From Bacillota bacterium (GTDB taxonomy: Bacteria; Bacillota; Dethiobacteria; Dethiobacterales; Dethiobacteraceae): a stretch of 34,564 bases of DNA. Shown one piece after another: positions 18,314 through 25,321 of the stretch. The notes under the pieces were generated by a model. It was given only the letters and a program-made list of their open reading frames with translations, was not told the origin of the DNA and did not search any database. How positions within the stretch are numbered: the first letter of the stretch is position 1; every line of letters starts with the position of its first letter. Where the stretch lies: assembly GCA_012523945.1 (NCBI GenBank), contig JAAYSO010000049.1, forward strand, positions 1-34,564, written 5' to 3'. The position numbers were made by a program, and so were the translations under genes.

Positions 18314-18898
18314 CTAACCGGGATAGGAAGGAGAAGTTTTTTGCTTTTTCGCTTCAGCAGTTTGCAAACGCAGTACACGTGCCACTGATTTATATACGGC
18401 AAAGGTAATGATACTGTTAGCAAAAGCTTTAATTAAATTGAAAGGAATAATGGTGGGAATTAACATGGCCACTACCACTTCCCGCGGTGCTCCTAAAAAG
18501 CGTACTGTAAAAATCAAATTTAGCGGGATCATAAGCAAAGTCATGACCAGACTGCCGGCGATTAAAGCCGCCGCTGCGCCTTTTCTGGTTTTAAATTTTT
18601 GATAAATCAGGCCGGCAGCGATGACAAAGCCACCGGTGGCACAGATATGCATAATGGCCCCGATCCACCCGGAGCCGGCTGAAACAGTCATGGCCTGGAT
18701 GATGGAAACCACTACAGTCAAAATTAAGCCGCTGATGGGACCCAATAAGAAGGTACCAATAAGAATAGGTACATCGGCCATATCATACTCCAAAAAAGGA
18801 GCTGCCGGAAAAATAGGAAAACGCACCAGGTACATCAATAAAACTGACACTGCCGCCAACATAGCCAATGTTACCAAATGCTTTGTGTTCCTCTTCAT
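18314..18898 (-). CDS. ribU: Riboflavin ECF transporter S component
   Basis: A substrate-binding membrane subunit of an energy-coupling-factor transporter for riboflavin. The 194-residue protein has about six hydrophobic helices and the RibU signature FPAAPFLEYDMADVPILIG near residues 29-47. Energising ATPase and EcfT subunits are not in this window and are usually shared with other S components. An FMN riboswitch with terminator lies directly upstream, which agrees with riboflavin as substrate. The start has GAGGAGG at suitable distance. The C-terminal tail is polar and basic. The gene is monocistronic. Confidence 0.95.
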   Translation of the reverse strand: MKRNTKHLVTLAMLAAVSVLLMYLVRFPIFPAAPFLEYDMADVPILIGTFLLGPISGLILTVVVSIIQAMTVSAGSGWIGAIMHICATGGFVIAAGLIYQKFKTRKGAAAALIAGSLVMTLLMIPLNLIFTVRFLGAPREVVVAMLIPTIIPFNLIKAFANSIITFAVYKSVARVLRLQTAEAKKQKTSPSYPG

Positions 18899-18991
18899 AT
18901 TTGCCTCCTCTTTTATTCAGTACTTACTTCATGCTTAAGGGCCGGCGGATACATACACCTTACCCTGTATGCAGCCTCAACCGGGGGAAGC

Positions 18992-19020
18992 AAAATACCC
19001 CCGATTGCTATCGGGGGTAT
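18992..19020 (-). terminator. Expression-platform terminator of the FMN riboswitch
   Basis: A perfect 11-base-pair stem (18995-19005 with 19010-19020, ATACCCCCGAT/ATCGGGGGTAT) with a four-base loop is followed by UUUU on the minus strand. It lies 45 bases downstream of the aptamer. A CCCCCGG stretch just after it (18981-18987) could compete for the same G run. Confidence 0.8.
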
Positions 19021-19065
19021 ACTGAGTAACACTGCCGGAAAATACATTATACCTGCATTTATCCG

Positions 19066-19192
19066 CTTCTCCCATCCGGACTATACCGTCGGCGCCGGAT
19101 TCTAACCGGCTCAGCTGAATTCAGCTCGCGGGCTCATCGGCTCATACGGCCGCTTACCGCCGGTGGGGACTTGCACCCCGCCCCGAAGCATC
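19066..19192 (-). promoter_or_regulatory. FMN riboswitch (RFN element)
   Basis: Minus-strand sequence matches the conserved RFN blocks in order: GATGCTTCGGGGCGGGGTG, CCCCACCGGCGGT, GAGCCCGCGAGC, GCCGGTTAGAATCCGGC and CCGGATGGGAGAAG. FMN binding should favour the downstream terminator and repress ribU. Confidence 0.97.
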
Positions 19193-19198
19193 AATTTT

Positions 19199-19226
19199 AT
19201 TATACTATTTGTAGCTTTTTTGTCAA
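19199..19226 (-). promoter_or_regulatory. Consensus sigma-A promoter of the FMN riboswitch-ribU unit
   Basis: Perfect TTGACA (19221-19226) and perfect TATAAT (19199-19204) on the minus strand with a 16-base spacer. Transcription would start right at the aptamer. Confidence 0.9.
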
Positions 19227-19280
19227 TGCCGGTTTCTCTTTAAGCAGCTTAATTCGCGGCTACAGTCTTTTGCTTTTCTG

Positions 19281-20660
19281 TTAAGCGAGACGCCCGGCAA
19301 TAATACGGGCCACATAAACTCCGCTGGCACTGGCCTGTGACAAACCCCGCGTAATCCCGGCTCCGTCGCCAATGGCAAACATATTGGGAATTTCCGTTTC
19401 TAATTCTTTAGTCAGTTTAAGTCTGCTGCTGTAAAACTTTACTTCCACCCCATACAGCAAAGTATCGTTATTGGCGGTACCCGGTGCAATTTTATCGAGG
19501 GCATAGATCATTTCTATAATATTGTCTAAATGACGTTTAGGCAGCACTAAACTTAAATCCCCCGGTGTAGCATTAAGCGTAGGTTTGGTAAAACTTTGCG
19601 ACAGGCGATGTGCATTGGTCCTGCGTCCTTTAATTAAATCACCAAATCGCTGCAATAAAACACCACCACCCAGCAAATTAGAAAAGGAAGCAATTCTTTT
19701 CCCGTATTGATGCGGTTCATTAAAAGGTTCTGTAAAACGGTTACTGACTAAAAGAGCAAAATTTGTATTGGGGCTTTGCAGTTTCTTATCCCTGTAGCTA
19801 TGACCGTTAACGGTGATAATCCCGTCTGTATTTTCTGCCACCACATAGCCGTACGGATTCATGCAGAAAGTGCGTACCAAATCGCCATATTGCTTTGTGC
19901 GGTAAAGCAGTTTGGCTTCATACACTTCATTAGTGATGTCTTCAAAAATAACTGCCGGTAATTCCACCCTTACCCCTACATCAACCTGGTTATTTAAAAG
20001 GGAAAGACCCAGTTTTTTGCATTGCCCGGAAAACCAGTCTGAACCGGCCCGGCCGGGGGCGGCTATGAGAAAGCGGCAAGCAATTTGCCCTATGCTTGGC
20101 ACATCCAAAAGAAAACCGTCTTTGTCTATGATAATTTCCTCCACACGGGCGCGGCAAAAAATCCGGCATTTAGTCTGCAAATAGTCATAAATCTTCTGCA
20201 TCAGAATAAGATTGTTTTCCGTTCCCAAATGGCGCACACGCGCCTGTAGCAGGTGCAAATCATGTGCCAATGCTTTTTTTAGTAATTTATTATTGGTGGG
20301 GGTATAACTTTCTGCTGGTGCACCGAAAGACAGATTGATTTCATCAACATAATTAATCAGCTCCAGTACTTTTTCCTCCGGCAAGTATTCATTCAGCCAA
20401 CCGCCGAACTCCGCCGTAAAATTATATTTGCCGTCAGAAAAAGCACCGGCGCCGCCAAAACCGCGCATAATCCCGCAAGGATTACAGCGAACACAGCGAT
20501 CCGCCTTTTTTTGGTTAATGGGACACCGGCGTGAATAAATGTCGTGGCCTTCTTCAAAGATGGCAACACGGAGAGTAGGTCTGCATTTTGCCAGTTCATA
20601 CGCGGCAAAAATAGCAGACGGTCCTCCGCCAATAATAGCCACATCAAAATTCTTCTCCAT
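19281..20660 (-). CDS. FAD-dependent dehydrogenase-like protein (COG2509 type)
   Basis: A 459-residue flavoprotein of the uncharacterised FAD-dependent dehydrogenase group. It has an N-terminal FAD-binding Rossmann motif, VAIIGGGPSAIFAAYELA (about 7-24), and a C-terminal FAD-binding signature, NMFAIGDGAGITRGLSQASASG. Four cysteines, Cys46, Cys56, Cys59 and Cys62 (CPINQ...CVRCNPCGIM), lie before the GGAGAFSDGK motif. This cysteine pattern is family-typical and could hold a metal or Fe-S cluster, but that is not shown. The substrate is unknown. It has its own promoter and lies upstream of the riboflavin transporter gene, a possible but unproven flavin link. Confidence 0.85.
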   Translation of the reverse strand: MEKNFDVAIIGGGPSAIFAAYELAKCRPTLRVAIFEEGHDIYSRRCPINQKKADRCVRCNPCGIMRGFGGAGAFSDGKYNFTAEFGGWLNEYLPEEKVLELINYVDEINLSFGAPAESYTPTNNKLLKKALAHDLHLLQARVRHLGTENNLILMQKIYDYLQTKCRIFCRARVEEIIIDKDGFLLDVPSIGQIACRFLIAAPGRAGSDWFSGQCKKLGLSLLNNQVDVGVRVELPAVIFEDITNEVYEAKLLYRTKQYGDLVRTFCMNPYGYVVAENTDGIITVNGHSYRDKKLQSPNTNFALLVSNRFTEPFNEPHQYGKRIASFSNLLGGGVLLQRFGDLIKGRRTNAHRLSQSFTKPTLNATPGDLSLVLPKRHLDNIIEMIYALDKIAPGTANNDTLLYGVEVKFYSSRLKLTKELETEIPNMFAIGDGAGITRGLSQASASGVYVARIIAGRLA

Positions 20661-20686
20661 AGAAGCACCTCCTACCTGACAAACCT

Positions 20687-20720
20687 CCTGTATTATACAG
20701 GAAAAACCTTTTATTGTCTA
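20687..20720 (-). promoter_or_regulatory. Promoter of the FAD protein gene with a palindrome over the -10 box
   Basis: TAGACA (20715-20720) and a consensus TATAAT (20692-20697) are 17 bases apart on the minus strand. The -10 is centred in a perfect 15-base palindrome CCTGTATTATACAGG (20687-20701), apart from its central base, a plausible repressor operator. Confidence 0.65.
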
Positions 20721-20738
20721 TTGCCACCAAAAGCAACT

Positions 20739-20777
20739 AAAAAAGGCCCAATTCTGTTTTGACACAGAATGAGCCTT
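20739..20777 (-). terminator. Intrinsic terminator of the glycine betaine transporter operon
   Basis: A hairpin (20743-20757 with 20764-20777, one mismatch and one bulge) is followed by six U residues on the minus strand (20739-20744), about 30 bases after the receptor gene stop. Confidence 0.8.
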
Positions 20778-20808
20778 AATTTTCAACTTGAATTTACTTT
20801 ACAACCGG

Positions 20809-21669
20809 TTACTGCAGCCAGCTCTTCACTAAATCCCTGTTTTGCTCCAGCCAGACTTTAGCCGCTTCATTCTTATCATCATATTCTTCCATCAGGGAAA
20901 TCAAGCCGCCAAACTGTTCCGGTGTCAGATAGTAATTAGCCAAAAACTCATTTATTTCAGGATAATCATCGGCAAATCCCGCACGGGTAAAGGCATTTAT
21001 TGTTTCTTCCCCGCCGTAGACATTGGCCGGGTCTTCCAGGAACTTCAGGTCAAAGGTGCCAAATTTCCAGTGCGGAGCCCACCCGGTAACCACAATCCAC
21101 TCCTCATTTTCAATGGCAGTTTTTAATTCTGCAGCCATGGCGGCATCACTGCCCTCCATCAATGACAGCTCCAGATCATATACCTCAATGGCATTCTTTG
21201 TTGCTTCCATAATGCCGGCACCGGCATCAATCCCGGTGATACGTCCACCGAATTTATCTTTGTGCGCGTTTAATTCCTCAATAGAGTCGATCTCAACATA
21301 GGCCGGAACAACCAGCCCAATAGCAGCACCATTATATAAAGGTCCCAAATCCACCACATCATCCTGTAGTTTATCGAAATAAGACTGGTGAGTTAACGGC
21401 AACCATGCCGTCACCATAAAATCAATATCACCGGTGGCTACACTCTGCCACAGAATCCCTGCCTGCAAATCATGCAGATTCACCTTCACATCAAACTCTT
21501 CTTCCAATAGATTTTTCACCATATAAGAGTTAGCAGTAGCACAAGCCCAGTTCACATACCCTAGATCAATCTCTGCAGCACTTTTTTTCTCATTGGCACA
21601 CCCGGCAACAAATAGAGCAAGTACAAAAACAAAAACCAGTAATAAAACTAAATTCCTTTGCTTAAAAAT
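20809..21669 (-). CDS. opuAC: Glycine betaine/proline ABC transporter receptor lipoprotein, unusual start
   Basis: The extracellular substrate-binding protein of a betaine-type ABC importer. The mature part shows the OpuAC/ProX family segments VNWACATANSY, GDIDFMVTAWLPLTHQSY and VTGWAPHWKFGTFDLKFLEDP, with the tryptophans that form the cage for quaternary amines. Upstream of the first normal start (GTG at 21555) the frame continues through a perfect lipoprotein signal peptide: KQRN, a hydrophobic stretch and lipobox FVAGC. No ATG, GTG or TTG precedes it; an in-frame TGA lies at 21676-21678. The best candidate start is ATT at 21667-21669, ten bases after AGGAGG, giving 286 residues. A base error or small frameshift is the alternative. 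Third gene of the operon, 22 bases after the permease gene. Confidence 0.85.
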   Translation of the reverse strand: MFKQRNLVLLLVFVFVLALFVAGCANEKKSAAEIDLGYVNWACATANSYMVKNLLEEEFDVKVNLHDLQAGILWQSVATGDIDFMVTAWLPLTHQSYFDKLQDDVVDLGPLYNGAAIGLVVPAYVEIDSIEELNAHKDKFGGRITGIDAGAGIMEATKNAIEVYDLELSLMEGSDAAMAAELKTAIENEEWIVVTGWAPHWKFGTFDLKFLEDPANVYGGEETINAFTRAGFADDYPEINEFLANYYLTPEQFGGLISLMEEYDDKNEAAKVWLEQNRDLVKSWLQ

Positions 21670-21691
21670 GTCTTTTCAACCTCCTAATTTT

Positions 21692-22531
21692 TTAGTGAGC
21701 AATTTCTTTTTCTTTACGAGTCCCTTGAGTCAGCCGGTCCAAAATAATAGCAATAATCACAACGGCGATTCCGCCTTCAAAGCCTAAACCCACATCCAAA
21801 TTGGACAGACCGTTTAACACAACAGAGCCAAGTCCGCCGGCACCAATCATGGAGGCAATAACAACCATGGACAAGGAAAGCATGATACACTGGTTAACGC
21901 CGGCCATTATGGTCGGCAGAGCCTGCGGCAGCTCCACTTTTAACAGCATCTGGAACCAGTTTGAACCAAAGGCTTCACCTGCTTCTACCAGTTCTTTAGG
22001 CACCTGGCGAATAGCCAGATTCGTTAAACGAATGGTAGGCGGCATGGCAAAAATAACAGTTGAAATTACAGCAGGCACAGCCCCCATGCGAAAGATCATA
22101 ATCGCCGGAATCAGGTAAACAAAAGCAGGCATGGTTTGCATAAAGTCCAATACCGGATGTAAAAGTCGGTCTAAAATATCCGACTTGGCTGCTAAAATTC
22201 CTGTAGGAATCCCAATTAAAAGCGCCAGCAAAGTGGCTTCAATCACTAAAGATAAAGTAATAATGGTTTCCGGCCATAAATCTATAGCAGCAATGAAGAG
22301 AAGTCCTGCCAGAGTAAAAAGTGCAACTCTTTTACCGGCCAGGAAGTAGGCAATAACGGCTACCATAATAGCCACTAACCAGAACGGCGGCAGCTCCAGC
22401 AGGAATACTAACTGTTCATTTACCCATAAGAGAATTACTTTAATCCAATCAAAGGGTAAGGCAAATGTTACCCGCACGAAATCAACCAGAATTTCAAAAA
22501 AACCACCGACAGGAAGTCTAGGCACTTTCAT
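21692..22531 (-). CDS. opuAB: Glycine betaine/proline ABC transporter permease
   Basis: The membrane channel subunit of the betaine importer, about 279 residues. It has roughly seven hydrophobic segments and the conserved ProW/OpuAB loop GEAFGSNWFQMLLKVELPQALPTIMAGVNQ, the contact site for the ATPase. Other family motifs are QTMPAFVYLIPAI and FAMPPTIRLTNLAIR. It overlaps the ATPase gene by about 14 bases, so it is translationally coupled; GTG at 22534 is an alternative start three bases upstream. The N-terminal helical part before about residue 80 is as in OpuAB. Confidence 0.95.
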   Translation of the reverse strand: MKVPRLPVGGFFEILVDFVRVTFALPFDWIKVILLWVNEQLVFLLELPPFWLVAIMVAVIAYFLAGKRVALFTLAGLLFIAAIDLWPETIITLSLVIEATLLALLIGIPTGILAAKSDILDRLLHPVLDFMQTMPAFVYLIPAIMIFRMGAVPAVISTVIFAMPPTIRLTNLAIRQVPKELVEAGEAFGSNWFQMLLKVELPQALPTIMAGVNQCIMLSLSMVVIASMIGAGGLGSVVLNGLSNLDVGLGFEGGIAVVIIAIILDRLTQGTRKEKEIAH

Positions 22532-23717
22532 CACCCCTTTCCGGGATTAATGCCCTTAACACACTGCTCTTTACAATTACACCCATCAGCCTGCCGCCTT
22601 CACTGACTACCGCCACCGGTATAGACGACTTTAGCGTCAGTTCAATTAAATCCATCACACAATAATCAGGTTCAACTCTCACTACTTCATTTTCGCGCAC
22701 AATATTGCGGAGCGTTTGTTCGCCACGCCTAATTGCTGCTATGAGGTCATCAACAAAAACTATACCGGCAAGTTTCATCCCTTCTTTTGTAACCAAAATG
22801 GATTCAATCCCATGCTTCTTACATTCTTTCAGGGCCAGTCGCGGACCCTGGTTTATACCGACTGTTGTCCAGGGTTTAACCATAATATCAGCAGCCGTCA
22901 ATACTTCACTGCGGTTTACACCTTGCACAAAGCGACGAACATATTCATCGGCCGGATTAGTGAGAATTTCCTCTGCAGTACCGATCTGCACCGTCTGCCC
23001 GTCCTTCATCAGCATAATCCGATCCCCAAGTTTTAAAGCTTCATCCAGGTCATGCGTAATGAATATTATTGTTTTTTTCATTTTGGCTTGTAATTCGATT
23101 AATTCATCCTGCATGTCACTGCGAATCAGTGGATCTAATGCACTGAAAGCTTCGTCCATCAGTAGAATTTCAGGGTCATTGGCCAGAGCCCGGGCAATAC
23201 CCACACGTTGCTTCATGCCCCCGCTCAGCTGATCGGGATAGCTTTCTTCATATCCCTGCAGCCCGACCAAGGCCAAAGCTTGCTCTGCTTTTTCCTGCCG
23301 TATTGCTTTATCAACTCCTTGTACCTCCAGGCCATATTCTGTGTTAGCTAAAATGGTACGATTAGGAAACAGGGCAAAGTTTTGAAAAACCATACTCATC
23401 ACTGTACGCCGGGTTTGCAAAAGTTCTTTTCTATCCATTTCCAGGATGTTTCTGCCATCCAGTAATATTTCCCCGGCAGTTGGCTCAACCAGACGGTTAA
23501 GACAGCGCACAACAGTAGATTTTCCACTTCCGGAGAGCCCCATAATCACAAAGGTCTCTCCCTCTTCGACCTCAAAATTTGCATTATTAATGCCAACAGT
23601 TAAACCTGTTTCCCGGAAAATCTGCTCTTTGCTGCATCCCTCCTGTAAAAGTTTGAGTCCACGTTTAGGGTTAGAACCAAAAATTTTATATAACCCTTTG
23701 ACTACCAACTTACTCAT
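22518..23717 (-). CDS. opuAA: Glycine betaine/proline ABC transporter ATP-binding protein with CBS domains
   Basis: The ATPase subunit of the importer, 399 residues. Walker A is GLSGSGKST (60-68), Q-loop VFQNFALFPNRT, signature LSGGMKQRVGIARAL, Walker B ILLMDEAFSALD and H-loop ITHD, followed by two CBS domains from about 275 to 395 (ADIMVKPW... and VVRVEPDYCVMDLIEL...). In OpuA-type transporters the CBS pair senses ionic strength or c-di-AMP, so this system is probably osmoregulatory; that is inference. First gene of the operon, start ATG with GAGGAGG nine bases upstream, behind a structured leader. Confidence 0.96.
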   Translation of the reverse strand: MSKLVVKGLYKIFGSNPKRGLKLLQEGCSKEQIFRETGLTVGINNANFEVEEGETFVIMGLSGSGKSTVVRCLNRLVEPTAGEILLDGRNILEMDRKELLQTRRTVMSMVFQNFALFPNRTILANTEYGLEVQGVDKAIRQEKAEQALALVGLQGYEESYPDQLSGGMKQRVGIARALANDPEILLMDEAFSALDPLIRSDMQDELIELQAKMKKTIIFITHDLDEALKLGDRIMLMKDGQTVQIGTAEEILTNPADEYVRRFVQGVNRSEVLTAADIMVKPWTTVGINQGPRLALKECKKHGIESILVTKEGMKLAGIVFVDDLIAAIRRGEQTLRNIVRENEVVRVEPDYCVMDLIELTLKSSIPVAVVSEGGRLMGVIVKSSVLRALIPERGDESA

Positions 23718-23744
23718 TAATTTAATCCTCCTCGTTACAAAGCC

Positions 23745-23795
23745 AAAAAAAAATGTATGAAGAATTCATACATTTAAACACATAAATGTAAATTC
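23745..23795 (-). promoter_or_regulatory. Attenuator-like leader of the betaine transporter operon
   Basis: In the transcript, AAAUGUAUGAA pairs with UUCAUACAUUU (23751-23761 with 23765-23775, loop of three) and is followed by a run of U residues at 23745-23750, an intrinsic terminator placed before the ribosome binding site. An upstream segment GAAUUUACAUUU (23784-23795) can instead pair with the first arm of that terminator (AAAUGUAUGAAUUC, 23762-23775), with a two-base bulge, giving a mutually exclusive antiterminator. The sequence GTGTTTAAA occurs twice, 28 bases apart (23773-23781 and 23801-23809). What would switch the structure is unknown. Confidence 0.55.
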
Positions 23796-23816
23796 ACAAA
23801 TTTAAACACCTCTTAA

Positions 23817-23845
23817 ATTCTATCTTCCTTTAGCCTCTTAGTCAA
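23817..23845 (-). promoter_or_regulatory. Sigma-A promoter of the betaine transporter operon
   Basis: TTGACT (23840-23845) and TAGAAT (23817-23822) on the minus strand with a 17-base spacer, about 95 bases before the opuAA start. Confidence 0.7.
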
Positions 23846-23903
23846 AAAGGCTCACAGAGGCTCTCAGCAGCTAAAAGCTCCCGTAATCGCCTCCATTCAT
23901 ATT

Positions 23904-23958
23904 AGAATACTGAACCGGCAAATTGTTGCCGGATCGTCTCATATAGTCAAGAATACTG
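23904..23958. repeat. Direct repeat flanking a hairpin upstream of the betaine operon promoter
   Basis: AGAATACTG occurs at 23904-23912 and 23950-23958. Between the copies is a perfect 7-base-pair hairpin CCGGCAA/TTGCCGG (23915-23921 with 23926-23932). Position upstream of the -35 would suit an activator or repressor site; function unknown. Confidence 0.35.
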
Positions 23959-24044
23959 CTAAAGTTGAATTTTCCGTGGTAAATTCGCCTGTTACCATAA
24001 TAAAACATACCCGGGAATAAAAACAAATAGGTTAACTCCAGTGA

Positions 24045-24073
24045 TTGCCTCCGGCTCCCCGATGTACTATACT
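24045..24073 (+). promoter_or_regulatory. Possible promoter in front of the DUF454 remnant
   Basis: TTGCCT (24045-24050) and TATACT (24068-24073) on the plus strand are 17 bases apart. It may be the surviving promoter of the decayed gene that follows, or chance. Confidence 0.4.
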
Positions 24074-24092
24074 TGAATGCAAGTTAGATTAA

Positions 24093-24290
24093 ATGATGCG
24101 GGAGACCCTCCTGCCGGTGCTGCCCACTACGCCTTTTTTACTGTTAAGTTTCTTTTTCTTTACCAGAAGCTCCAGGCGCTGGCAACAATGGTTTGTGCGC
24201 ACAAAAATTTATAATAAATATTTAAAAACTTATTTTAGCCGCCCCCATCAGGCGGTTTTTACTTTTAAGCAAGATATTCCCTTGCCAAAA
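24093..24290 (+). pseudogene. Truncated DUF454 (YbaN-family) membrane protein gene
   Basis: The frame encodes LLPVLPTTPFLLLSFFFFTR and continues SSRRWQQWFVRTKIYNKYLKTY. This matches the core of DUF454/YbaN inner-membrane proteins, whose hallmark is LPVLPTTPFxLLA...FARSS. Intact members have about 25 residues of a first membrane helix before this motif and two more helices after it. Here an in-frame TAA lies at 24090-24092, just before the motif region, and no plausible N-terminus exists in other frames upstream. After about residue 65 the sequence runs into non-homologous residues and the folD terminator. It has no ribosome binding site. I read it as a remnant, truncated at both ends. Confidence 0.6.
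24239..24260 (+). terminator. Plus-strand hairpin with T run within the DUF454 remnant
   Basis: CCGCC (24239-24243) and GGCGG (24251-24255) with a seven-base loop, followed by five T residues. It would stop plus-strand transcripts coming from 24080. Confidence 0.5.
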
Positions 24291-24332
24291 TGTATACCTG
24301 GACTCAAGCAAAAGGTTGCAAGTAGCAAAGGC

Positions 24333-24394
24333 AAAAAATGCTCCCCTTGCGCAAGCCTACTCTTTATTTCAGGCAACTACGCAAAGGGGAGCAT
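24333..24394 (-). terminator. Intrinsic terminator of the fchA-folD operon
   Basis: A strong 11-base-pair outer stem (24338-24348 with 24384-24394), extended by GC and an inner GCCT/AGGC stem, followed by six U residues on the minus strand (24333-24338). It lies 24 bases after the folD stop. Confidence 0.85.
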
Positions 24395-24417
24395 ATTATA
24401 GTCGGTATTTTCCGGAA

Positions 24418-25281
24418 TTAAGCAAGATTGTTTAGCATTTCACACGCCATAATCGTATGTTTACAAAGTACTATAGTGGTAACGGAACCGACCCCGCCGG
24501 GTACCGGCGTAATTTTCTCCACAATGGGCTCCACAGAATCAAAATCAACATCACCGCAGTACTTACCCGGGCGGTCCGGATCGGGATTAATGCCCACGTC
24601 AATGACAATTTGTCCCGGCTTTACATAATCTGCATTAATCATTTTCGCCCGGCCGATGGCAGCCACCACAATATCTGCTTCCTTGCAAACGGCGGGCAGA
24701 TCTTTTGTCCGCGAATGGCAGATCGTGACGGTGGCATTTTCACGCATTAACAGCATAGCCACAGGTTTCCCTACCACCAGGGAGCGGCCGACCACGGTAA
24801 CCCTTTTCCCTTCCAGGGGAATCTTGTAGTGTTTTAAAATTTCCATACAGGCAGTAGGTGTACAGGGCGGGAAACCGGTTTCATCGTCGGCAAATACTTT
24901 TCCGGCACTGCCTAAAGTTAAGCTGTCCACATCTTTTTCTACCGGAATTAAAGCACGAATTTTCTTTTCATCCAATGACTTTGGCAGGGGTGAAAACATC
25001 AGGATGCCGTGAATATCCTGTTTTGCCCCGATTTCTTTAACAGCCTGTTCAAATTCAGCCTGTCCCACATCTTCGGGATACTCAAACACTTCATACGCCA
25101 AACCTATGGAATCACAGGTTTTCTTTGCCCCGCCTTCATAGTAGAGATCGTCCGGGCGGGCACCAACACGCACAATACCCAGCTTTGGTGTAATTCCCTT
25201 GGCTTTGAGCGCTTCAACCCGCTGCATTAATTCTTCTTTCATTGCTTGTACAACAGGTTTGCCTCTTAATTGTTCTGCCAT
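24418..25281 (-). CDS. folD: FolD-type methylene-tetrahydrofolate dehydrogenase, probably lacking cyclohydrolase activity
   Basis: A 287-residue FolD-family protein of tetrahydrofolate C1 metabolism. The NAD(P)-binding half is intact ([59 protein letters not shown]). In the folate site the E. coli-equivalent Tyr50 ([11 protein letters not shown]) and Asp121 (KDVDS) remain. However, the catalytic lysine 54 position is alanine, and Gln98 of the usual VQLPLP is phenylalanine (MFSPLP). Both residues are needed for cyclohydrolase chemistry in studied enzymes, so this is probably a dehydrogenase only. The separate cyclohydrolase gene fchA lies 40 bases upstream in the same operon. ATG at 25279-25281 is chosen because AGGAGG is seven bases before it; TTG at 25287 is less likely. 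Confidence 0.92.
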   Translation of the reverse strand: MAEQLRGKPVVQAMKEELMQRVEALKAKGITPKLGIVRVGARPDDLYYEGGAKKTCDSIGLAYEVFEYPEDVGQAEFEQAVKEIGAKQDIHGILMFSPLPKSLDEKKIRALIPVEKDVDSLTLGSAGKVFADDETGFPPCTPTACMEILKHYKIPLEGKRVTVVGRSLVVGKPVAMLLMRENATVTICHSRTKDLPAVCKEADIVVAAIGRAKMINADYVKPGQIVIDVGINPDPDRPGKYCGDVDFDSVEPIVEKITPVPGGVGSVTTIVLCKHTIMACEMLNNLA

Positions 25282-25321
25282 CTTCAATCCTCCTAAACTG
25301 GTATTATCAACTGCATCGCAG

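Noticed and set aside
24000-24100. Possible c-di-AMP (ydaO-type) riboswitch upstream of the betaine operon
   Set aside because: CCGGAGGCAAT and GTTAACC occur on the minus strand, but the conserved order of blocks is absent, and this segment lies upstream of the best promoter.
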